64,000 nt of DNA, taken from NCBI RefSeq assembly GCF_033063295.1, contig NZ_JAWJZH010000001.1:1488001-1552000 (forward strand), read 5' to 3'. Shown one piece after another: positions 17,150 to 25,300 of the stretch. Both the position numbers and the translations under genes were made by a program. Each line of letters starts with the position of its first letter. Position 1 is the first letter of the stretch. The DNA is from Nitrosomonas sp. Is35. Lineage in GTDB: Bacteria > Pseudomonadota > Gammaproteobacteria > Burkholderiales > Nitrosomonadaceae. The notes under the pieces are model-generated. The model was not told where the DNA came from and searched no databases. It was given only the letters and a program-made list of their open reading frames with translations.

Positions 17150-18294
17150 TTATCTTCTCCGGTAGTTTTTACGCTATTCCATTGGCGGGTTTTATCCAGA
17201 TGCGTCAGCCAAACATGATCGCTTGCCTGATGATCGCCGGGATTTAAGGTGACTGTGCCAAAACCTTCCAAATTAACCGATCCTAACTTCTCCAACGCTT
17301 GTTTCAGAGTGTCGCCGGTGATCTCACCGGGGATGCTTTGCAGCGCTTTCACCAGAACCTGCGCCGCAAGATAGCCTTCGCGCCAGATGAAGTCTTGCTC
17401 CTCGGAGCCGGTTTCTGCGGGCGGCACCACCTGGGTCATATAGATTCGTCCATGGATGCCGGGTAGGGCATCGGCCAATAACGAAGCGGCGGAAAAGGAT
17501 AAGTTATAAAACCGCGCATTGGGGAAAATGCGGTGAGAAAAGCGGATAAACTGCGCGGCGGGTTGATATGCGCCCACAATGATGATCGCTTCGGGCTTCG
17601 GTGTTGCCTGAATCATCGCTTTGATTGCGCTTTGTATCGCTAAGGAATTGCGCGGGTAGTACGTGACCAGCAGCCGGTCGGTATGCTTGAAGCCCGATTG
17701 CTCCAAGACGGCTTTGGTGATATCGAAGCCAGTCTGTCCCAGCGTGTCATCTTGCAAAAAGAGTGCAATGCGGTACGGAGAAATACCGCGATCCAGAATA
17801 TCCTGCACGATCAACTCCATTTCTTGCCGGTAGCTGGCGCGGAAATTGAATATATAAGGATCGGGCGGAATCTTGCGCAATAAATCGGCGCCGGTGAAAG
17901 CGCCATAAAATACCACACCACGTGCATTGGCGATGGGTGCGGCAATCGCGGCCGTCGGCGTGCCGGCGTTACCGACGATGGCGATGACTTTATGCTGATC
18001 GATCAACTGCATCGTGTTCACCTTGACACTATCCGGCTCATACCCATCATCGAGTACGGTCAGATTAATCATGCGGCCGCGAATACCACCTTGCTGATTG
18101 ATTTCCTCGAACAAAGCATTCATACCCAGGTACATGGCGCGTCCCAATAGCTGATTGGGGCCGCTGAGCGAAGTGCTCATACCGAGTGCTATGGGTTCGG
18201 CATGCGCAAGACTGCACCAGCAGAGCACAACGATATAGGCGCAACATTGTGTATAGAAAAGGGTTATTTTCTTTATCGGGATGGATTTAAACAT
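17146..18294 (-). CDS. Type I periplasmic binding protein (branched-chain amino acid receptor-like), orphan
   Basis: A 382-residue solute-binding protein of the Peripla_BP_6 / LivJ type. The signal peptide ends AHA at residue 32. The mature start IALGMSTSLSGPNQLLGRAM, the INQQGGIRGR motif and the VIAIVGNAGTPTAAIAAPI segment are typical of the fold, and LGQTGFD and GFGTVTLNPGDHQA complete the two lobes. No ABC permease or ATPase gene is near. Its stop overlaps the start of the Cache-channel gene by four bases, so it most likely delivers a ligand to, or senses together with, that channel. The ligand is unknown. Confidence 0.85.
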   Translation of the reverse strand: MFKSIPIKKITLFYTQCCAYIVVLCWCSLAHAEPIALGMSTSLSGPNQLLGRAMYLGMNALFEEINQQGGIRGRMINLTVLDDGYEPDSVKVNTMQLIDQHKVIAIVGNAGTPTAAIAAPIANARGVVFYGAFTGADLLRKIPPDPYIFNFRASYRQEMELIVQDILDRGISPYRIALFLQDDTLGQTGFDITKAVLEQSGFKHTDRLLVTYYPRNSLAIQSAIKAMIQATPKPEAIIIVGAYQPAAQFIRFSHRIFPNARFYNLSFSAASLLADALPGIHGRIYMTQVVPPAETGSEEQDFIWREGYLAAQVLVKALQSIPGEITGDTLKQALEKLGSVNLEGFGTVTLNPGDHQASDHVWLTHLDKTRQWNSVKTTGEDN

Positions 18295-18665
18295 GCTGGT
18301 TATTCAGATGAGAAGGATTGCGCTGCCGGTATTATTTTGGCTTGATCGATGGTTTGGTTTAATTTCGAGTGTATAATTAACTCTATCGACTAACATTCTG
18401 TATCTTAGATTGTTTCAACCTTAAATGCGATACCATATCATATCTGTCGCGACATAGAAACCATTCCAGCTGTTTTATCAATAGCATGCATCAAAGCCAT
18501 GCAGGTAATGCCAAAGGCTTCAGCAGCGGGTGGAATTATTGAATCCAGCTTGTGGTATTGCTGGTAGTGCTTGCACGGTATGAGGAGAATCCCGTGAATC
18601 CGGGATTCTCATTGGAGAACAGTCAATTAAGAATCTGTGGTAGTAAAACCAATAAAGGTAGGGAA
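18295..18665. other. Intergenic region upstream of the channel operon
   Basis: This 371-base gap precedes the binding-protein gene and follows the lipid-kinase stop. It should hold the promoter of the binding-protein/channel operon, but I could not pick one with confidence. The only clear structure is a perfect hairpin at 18585-18610. No convincing reading frame was found. Confidence 0.4.
18585..18610. repeat. Perfect 10-bp inverted repeat
   Basis: GAGAATCCCG (18585-18594) pairs perfectly with CGGGATTCTC (18601-18610) around a six-base loop. It is 55 bases after the lipid-kinase stop on the minus strand. No T-run follows on either strand, so it may be a 3'-end stabilising or Rho-assisted structure rather than a standard terminator. 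Confidence 0.45.
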
Positions 18666-19712
18666 TCAGTCGCCGCTGACGCGCAATGCGGTTGTATTCA
18701 GAGCGGGTGGAATTAATACCCGGATGGGCCGTTGACTGACACTGAATACAACGGTGCTTTCGGCTTCGATGTCGCGATTGCGGAAATAGTCGCCATCGAC
18801 CTGTAGCGGATAGGCCTTGTCGTGCAACGTGCAAGCAATGTGCTTGCCGCTGAAATACTGCATGGGGAGGTTGGCGGGTTTTTGTTGCAGAATGCGCATG
18901 GCCTTGACCAATTCATGCTGCGGCCGGGCGCCCGGCAGAAACCCGACAACCAATTCGTTTTTGGACGGATCGGCGCTCGGCACGAGTTGCAGGTTTTTCG
19001 CATAGGCCGAATTGTTGGCTACGATGACATAGCCGGAGCCATGGTCGACGACTTGTTCGCCATCGACATTCACTGAGACGGTAGGGTGATGCAATGAACA
19101 CAGCGCTTTCAGTCCATGCCAGAGATAAATCGAATCGTTGAGTGGGCCTTTTCTTTTACCGATGTTCTTGACCGTTAATGAATCCAATCCCATTGAAGCC
19201 ATATGAAAAAAAGGTTTCTCGCCGCGAATGCCCTGGCCGCTGATCAAACCGTAAAACTGCTGCAAGCAAACGCCGGAAGCGATGGCCTGGAGCAAATCGT
19301 CCGCTTCGGTGCTCATGGCATAGGAACGCGCAAACAGCGACTCGTTTCCACCCGGTATGGCATACACCGGCGTGGTTGTTTTGTTGAGCAGATCCAATAA
19401 TTTCCGGATAGTGCCGTCACCGCCCACCACAACGACCAGGTCACTGGACGAAATGTTATCCACGATGCGGGTATAGCCCTTCATTTTTTTCTCGGAGGGA
19501 CAAATTTCAGTATGCTTGCCTTGCCGTGACAGCGCCGCTGCCAGTTGATGCGCGAGCGCCTCGGTATTGCCAGCGCTGGATATCGGGTTAAAAATGATCA
19601 GGATTTTTTCCGGCGCGGGTATTTTGAGCAGCAGCGGATTGGGTTGAAACAAATGATTGTCGTTCATGGATGAAATGTGCGGGTTAATTCCAGTGTATTT
19701 GTTCAAATTCAC
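18666..19712 (-). CDS. Diacylglycerol/sphingosine kinase-like lipid kinase
   Basis: A 348-residue protein with the DAG-kinase catalytic fold. The ATP-binding GGDGT motif is clear (VVVVGGDGTIRKLLDLL), preceded by the FNPISSAGN loop. The usual PxGTxNDFAR motif is altered to PGGNESLFAR, so substrate or activity may differ from standard DgkB/YegS. The GTG start at 19712 overlaps the glycosyltransferase stop (GTGA), indicating translational coupling; ATG 19667 is an alternative without a ribosome-binding site. Cotranscribed with the glycosyltransferase behind a Pho box, it may recycle or consume diacylglycerol during lipid remodelling (inference). Confidence 0.8.
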   Translation of the reverse strand: MNLNKYTGINPHISSMNDNHLFQPNPLLLKIPAPEKILIIFNPISSAGNTEALAHQLAAALSRQGKHTEICPSEKKMKGYTRIVDNISSSDLVVVVGGDGTIRKLLDLLNKTTTPVYAIPGGNESLFARSYAMSTEADDLLQAIASGVCLQQFYGLISGQGIRGEKPFFHMASMGLDSLTVKNIGKRKGPLNDSIYLWHGLKALCSLHHPTVSVNVDGEQVVDHGSGYVIVANNSAYAKNLQLVPSADPSKNELVVGFLPGARPQHELVKAMRILQQKPANLPMQYFSGKHIACTLHDKAYPLQVDGDYFRNRDIEAESTVVFSVSQRPIRVLIPPALNTTALRVSGD

Positions 19713-20752
19713 GATAATTCAACCGGGATGACATTGACTTCCGACCAGATTCGATCGCACCACGGCCGATCGACCGGCGGCATGTCGTCCTTGATCCATT
19801 GCACCAGATGTTTGGCAGTGTTCGGGTAAGTGACACGGATTGCTTTAGTTTCGTAGAGCCATTGCTCAATACGTTTGGCATCGACGGTTTGCATCATCTG
19901 ACCATAACCCAGCAGGCTGAGCGCTGCTGCATTGGAAGCTTGTTCCATTTGCGCATGCACGGGTTTTACCAGGATTTTTTTACCTAATTGCAATGCTTCG
20001 CTGGCCAATTCAAAACCGGCATTGCAGATGATGCCCGCGCAATCCGACAAATCCTGCTGAAATCCGGTCAACGACAAGGGTTTGCAATGAATATGCGCAT
20101 GCTGAGAAGGCGACGCTTCCGGGGAATAGATGAAGAACTCGAAATTTTTGAAGCGTGCGAACAGTTTGATGATGTACTGCTGATCTTCAAACGGCAGATA
20201 AACGACAATTTTGTTTTTTTGAATCTGTTCGGAAATAAAAGGTGTCTCAATCACCGGAGGCAGAATGGGTTGATCGAAATGATGCCAATGCAAGCCGATG
20301 CTTAAATCAACCGGCGCGAAATTTTTCAATACGGCTTCGGAAACCGGGTCATGACCTGCGCGCGGTATGTCATGCTGGAACGCGTATTGATGACAGATGC
20401 CGACGGTTTTTTTATTTTGCCTGCGCGCTGCCCAAGCGGTTACCGGTTCAAAATCGCAAATAACCAGATCGTAAGTACGCAAATCCAGTTGCCGGATATC
20501 CTTGAGAAAATTGAGCGGTTTGGATTGCCATACGGTTTTCAGGTGATTGATTTTACCTTTATGGGTAGCGAATGTCAGTCCTTCGCGCCATTGATGGCCG
20601 TTAAAAACGTCCATCGCGAAAAACTTGTCCTGCGGCCTGCCCGTGAATAAATAAGTGACTTCGAGATCCGCTGCTTGCAACTCACGCGCCATGATGCGGC
20701 CGCGCGTGATATGACCATTGCCTGTTCCTTGGATGCCGTAAAAAATTTTCAT
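19709..20752 (-). CDS. MJ1255/VC2487-family glycosyltransferase
   Basis: A 347-residue glycosyltransferase with the MurG/MGDG-synthase-like GT-B fold. The N-terminus has the acceptor-side glycine loop (GIQGTGNGHITRGR). The C-terminal donor site has CNAGFELASEALQLGKKILVKP, the typical nucleotide-sugar binding segment. MJ1255-type enzymes are of uncertain substrate; MGDG synthases of the same fold glycosylate diacylglycerol. ATG 20752 follows CTGGAGCACC, a good ribosome-binding site. A near-perfect PhoB box lies 80 bases upstream, and a lipid kinase follows with a four-base overlap, so a role in making phosphorus-free glycolipid is likely but not proven. Confidence 0.85.
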   Translation of the reverse strand: MKIFYGIQGTGNGHITRGRIMARELQAADLEVTYLFTGRPQDKFFAMDVFNGHQWREGLTFATHKGKINHLKTVWQSKPLNFLKDIRQLDLRTYDLVICDFEPVTAWAARRQNKKTVGICHQYAFQHDIPRAGHDPVSEAVLKNFAPVDLSIGLHWHHFDQPILPPVIETPFISEQIQKNKIVVYLPFEDQQYIIKLFARFKNFEFFIYSPEASPSQHAHIHCKPLSLTGFQQDLSDCAGIICNAGFELASEALQLGKKILVKPVHAQMEQASNAAALSLLGYGQMMQTVDAKRIEQWLYETKAIRVTYPNTAKHLVQWIKDDMPPVDRPWCDRIWSEVNVIPVELS

Positions 20753-20816
20753 GGTGCTCCAGTTCCTTAAGCTGATTTGAAACCTGAATGTGTCAGGGTT
20801 TTATTAAATCGGGCAG

Positions 20817-20850
20817 AGTGTAACAAGCTGTCATGACAGAAAAATGACAG
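20817..20850 (-). promoter_or_regulatory. PhoB box and -10 element upstream of the glycosyltransferase/kinase operon
   Basis: On the minus strand, 20850 to 20833 reads CTGTCATTTTTCTGTCAT: two perfect CTGTCAT half-sites separated by four bases, the classical PhoB box layout. Exactly ten bases further, TACACT (20822-20817) matches TATAAT at 4 of 6 positions, the spacing normal for PhoB-activated promoters lacking a -35 element. The glycosyltransferase ATG lies at 20752. Confidence 0.75.
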
Positions 20851-20915
20851 TTTGGTGGATTAAGTCAGGTGTGCTGAAGGGCTAGAAAACTTAGAAAATT
20901 ACAGACAATCGCCGC

Positions 20916-22187
20916 TTATGCCACGGTAATATCGCGGCCAAGGATGCGCAGTGAGAGTTTGGAAATTCTGGGATTGGAATGAAAATCGCGCATAGTCATG
21001 CCATTGCCATACACATCCAGAAGATTGCCATGCGGATCCACTAGATGTTCACGCAAATAACTTTCTTGCGTAAATCCGAGCGCTAAAATGTTTTTTTGGG
21101 AAAAGGTATTGTGCGCGTAAACATGGGCGATCAATTTGTTTAATTTAACCCGGTTGAATACATAATTCAGTACCAATAAGGTCGCTTCGAGTGCGATGCC
21201 GCGAGTGCGATCTTCAGAATCCGGCAATCCGATCAGAAATTCTGCCCGGCGATGCGATAAGTTGATGTCGACGAGATTGGCGATACCGGCCGGTTGCCCG
21301 GTATTTTTGCGGAAGATGACCCAGTCGACGGATTTAGTCTGGCAAGGATGCAATGCTTGTGTCTGATGCAATTTTGCAGCCAATTCGCCGACCGGTTGAT
21401 GGCGCGGAATGTATTGATTGTACAACGTCATGAAATCATTATTTTGGTGGCAGTACCGTAAGTAGGCAGCGTCTTGCGCTTCGTAACGGCGCAGGAATAA
21501 TTTTTTTCCTTCTAGCGGTTCCAGCCAGCAGGAATCGACTTCGGCAAGATTGTTGCGCGCCTGGTTGAAGTTGGGGGTTAACTGTAATGCTCTATGAAAT
21601 TGGGCTCTGGCTTCATCGATTCTTCCCAGGTTTTTTAACGCTTGGCCCAGATTATTGCAGGCTTCCGAGTAATCTCCCTGTAATTCTATCGCTTGCTGAT
21701 AGCAGGGGATCGCTTCCGCGGTCTGGTTCATTTTTTGCAACGCATTGCCCAGGTTGTTGAGCGCATGCGGATAACGCGGACGCAATTGGAGCGCCCGGCG
21801 GAAACTTTCTGCCGCTTTCTCATGGCAGTTTTGCACCATCAGCGCATTGCCCAATACATTGAGCACTTCGGCTTGATTAGCATTGATGTCGAGCGAGCGT
21901 TCGCAATAACCGATGGCTTCTTCGATCGAACCTTGTTCCCATAACGCATTGGCATAATTGCCGATAAAATCGGCGCGCGTGGGCGCCAGGGCGATCGCTT
22001 TGCGAAAATTATCGTTCGCTTGCGTAAAACGCTTGCTCTGGGCATAAATAACCGCGAGCAGATGCAGTGTGTCGGGTTGATCCGGCAGTGCGGCAAGAAT
22101 TTGGCGGCAAACCGCTTCCGCTTCGGAAAACTGCCCGGATTGCTGATGGCGGACAGCGCGTTGCAGGGCTTCTGAAATTTGTCGCAT
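20916..22187 (-). CDS. TPR-repeat protein with C-terminal GNAT acetyltransferase domain
   Basis: A 423-residue fusion. Residues 1 to about 215 are six to seven tetratricopeptide repeats (for example ALNNLGNALQKMNQTAEAI and ACNNLGQALKNLGRIDEA). Residues about 220-400 form a RimJ/RimL-like GNAT domain (LFLRRYEAQDA at the start, AEFLIGLPDSEDRTRGIALEA as the CoA-binding region, NILALGFTQESYLREH). TPRs would bring a protein partner to the acetyltransferase. The frame is open to ATG 22268, but the TPR array begins at ATG 22187; neither has a good ribosome-binding site. It lies downstream of the giant adhesin gene on the same strand and might act on it or on secretion machinery; this is speculative. 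Confidence 0.75.
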   Translation of the reverse strand: MRQISEALQRAVRHQQSGQFSEAEAVCRQILAALPDQPDTLHLLAVIYAQSKRFTQANDNFRKAIALAPTRADFIGNYANALWEQGSIEEAIGYCERSLDINANQAEVLNVLGNALMVQNCHEKAAESFRRALQLRPRYPHALNNLGNALQKMNQTAEAIPCYQQAIELQGDYSEACNNLGQALKNLGRIDEARAQFHRALQLTPNFNQARNNLAEVDSCWLEPLEGKKLFLRRYEAQDAAYLRYCHQNNDFMTLYNQYIPRHQPVGELAAKLHQTQALHPCQTKSVDWVIFRKNTGQPAGIANLVDINLSHRRAEFLIGLPDSEDRTRGIALEATLLVLNYVFNRVKLNKLIAHVYAHNTFSQKNILALGFTQESYLREHLVDPHGNLLDVYGNGMTMRDFHSNPRISKLSLRILGRDITVA

Positions 22188-22308
22188 GAGGAGATTCTGA
22201 GTCAATGAGGCATGGTGTTGGCAAAATTGCAGGCGATTGCCTTTGTTATGTACTATCAGCAGTGTCATCCAACCGCGATGATACTGCTGATAGGGTGCAA
22301 CTTAAGCG

Positions 22309-25300
22309 TTAGAGAACTGGAAAAACCAGATCGCCAATACCTGCCACACCCACAATTGGCGGCGTAACAAGCGTATCGGTTGTCGTGAAATTGAGCGTGG
22401 TGTCATCGCTGATTCCGGCGTAATAATTTCCAGCGTTATCGGTGATTGCGCTGGCATCAATTTCAATATGATAAGTCGTATTGGGAACCAAATCGGCTGC
22501 CGGATCGATAAAGATTTGATTGCCGCCGAATTTACTGCTGCTGAAAGTAACCTGACTGGAATCATTGATTGAAATCGTCCGTATATCCGTGCCATTGCTG
22601 ATCACAATGTTACCGTTTGCCGGTTTTATCTCTTCATTGAAGTAGAGGTTAATGTTGCTACCCACCGCAACATCGACAGCATCATCCATCGGCGAACTGC
22701 CTGTCAATAGCGGGTCGCTGGATAATGTCGTAAAGTTGAGCGTCGTATCGTCACTGATGCCGGCGTACGAATTGCCTGCTAAATCGATAATGGCGCCGGT
22801 GTCGATTTTAATGCTGTAATTCGTATTGGGAACCAGATCGGCTGTTGGATTGATAGCTACCTTGCTGCCGTTAAAAGTGACTTGACTGGCATCGTTAATC
22901 GCGATGGTGCGCGTATCCGAACCGTTACTGATAACGATATTGCCGCTGCTGCCAGCTTGAACTATTTCATTGAAAAACAATTGAATATCACCGTTTACTT
23001 GGAAATCGCTGGAGTTGTCATCAGGATTGCTACTAGACAGACGAGGCTCGCTTGTAATGGTGGAGAAATCAAGCGTCGTGTCATCGCTGATGCCTGCGTA
23101 AGCATTACCTTCCAGATCGGTGATAGCGCCGTTATCGATCCGGATACTGTAGTTCGTATTGGGAACCAGATCGGCTGTTGGATTAACGGTTATCTTACTG
23201 CCGTTGAAAGTGACCTGGCTGGCGTCGTTAATGGCGATAGTGCGGGTATCGGAGCCATTGCTGATCACAATATTACCACTGCTGCCCGCTTGAACCTCTT
23301 CATTGAAGGCTAGCGTAATGTTGTTGTCAGCCGGAAAATCAGTGGAACCATCCCACGGAGTACTCGAAGACAAAAGCGGCTCGCTGGTGGTCGTGGAGAA
23401 ATTCAGCGTGGTATCGTCGTTGATGCCGGTGTACGGATTACCATCCAGATCGGTAATAGCCGTGCTATCGATTTTGATGCTGTAGTTCGTGTTGGGAATC
23501 AGATCGTCTGTTGGATTAATAGTTACCTTGCCACCGCTGAAAGTGACTTGGCTGGCATCATTAATGGCAATGGTGCGAGTATCGGAACCATTGCTGATGA
23601 TGATATTGCCGCTATCGCCCGGCTTCACCAGCTCATTAAAGTAGAATTTGATATTTTGATCGACTTGGAAACCGGTGGAATCGTCACTGGGATCGCTGCC
23701 ATTAAGACGAGGCTCGCCCGTGATGGTGGAGAAATCCAGTGTAGTGTCATCGTTGATACCGGCATATGCATGGCCGTTCAAATCGGTGATGGCACCAGTA
23801 TCGATCTTGATGCTGTAATGGCTATTGGGAAGCAGGTTGGCTATCGGGTTAATGACGACTAGATTGGAATTATTGAAGCTGACTTGGCTAGCATCATTAA
23901 TGGCGATGGTGCGGGTATCGGAGCCATTGCTGATGACAATATTGCCGCTACTGCCGGGCTTAACCTGTTCATTAAAATAGAGTTCAATATTCTGATCAAA
24001 TTGAAATCCGGTGAAATCATCCCAAGGATTACTTCCGGTTAACTGCGGCTCGGTCGCAATGGTGGAAAAATTCAGCGTGGTGTCGTCACTAATGCCAGCA
24101 TAGGCATGACCATTCACATCGGTGACAGCACCGCTGTCGATCCGGATGCTGTAGTTAGTGCCGGGTACCAGATCGGCGGCCGGGTTGATGCTGATACCGT
24201 TAAAACCGTCAAAAGTGACCTGACTGGCGTCGTTTATCGCGATGGTGCGTGTATCTGAACCGTTGCTGATGACAATATTACCGCTACTGCCGGACTCAAT
24301 CTGCTCATTAAAATACAGCTCGATATTTTGATCCACTTGAAAATCGGTGAAATCATCCCAGGGATTACTGCCGATTAGCTGTGGGTCGCTCGAAATGGTG
24401 GAAAAATTCAGCGTGGTGTCATCATTAATGCCAGCATAGGCATGACCACTCACGTCGGTGACGGCACCGCTGTCGATCCGGATGCTGTAGTTCGTATTGG
24501 GAACCAGATCGTCTGTTGGATTAACGGTTATCTTACTGCCGTTGAAAGTGACCTGACTAGCGTCGTTAATCGCGATGGTGCGGGTATCGGAACCATTGCT
24601 AATGATGATATTACCAGTGCTGCCTGCCTGAACCTCTTCATTGAAGGCTAGTTTAATGTTGTCGTCAGCCTGGAAGTTAGTCGTGTCATCTCCAGGCGTA
24701 CTCCAGTTCAAGCGTGGTTCGCTCGTGACAGTGGAGAAATCAAGTGCGGTGTCATCGCTAATGCCAACATAGGCATGACCACTCAGATCGGTGATAGCGC
24801 CACTATCGATCTTGATGCTGTAATGCGTGTTGGGTACTAAATCGGTAGCAGGATTGATCATTACGCCATTGTAACCATCAAAGATTACTTGGCTGCTGTC
24901 ATTGATCGCGATTGTATGCGTATCGGGACCGTTGCTAATGATGATATTGCCGCTGCCGCCAGACTGAATCTGCTCATTAAAATAGAGTAGGATATTTTGA
25001 TCCACTTGGAAATCGGTGGAGCCGTCACCAGGATAACTCCCATCCAGCAGGGGTTCACTCGTAACTGTGGAGAAATCAAGCGTAGTGTCGTCGCCGATTC
25101 CGGCGTACGGGTTGCCGCTCAGATCGGTGATAGCGCCGCTATCGATCTTGATACTGTAATGCGTGTTGGGGACCAAATCGGTAGTGGGTTTGATCATTAT
25201 GCCACTATAGCCATCAAAGGTTACTTGGCTGCTGTCATTGATCGAGATGACGCGCGTATCAGTACCATTGCTGATGGTAATATTGCCTGTGCTGCCCGGT

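Noticed and set aside
17146..18294. Reading the binding protein as part of a branched-chain amino acid ABC transporter
   Set aside because: No permease or ATPase genes are on either side; it overlaps the channel gene instead.
18520..18834. Frame of about 104 codons overlapping the end of the lipid-kinase gene
   Set aside because: It overlaps the kinase in another frame, runs through a hairpin and has no recognisable features.
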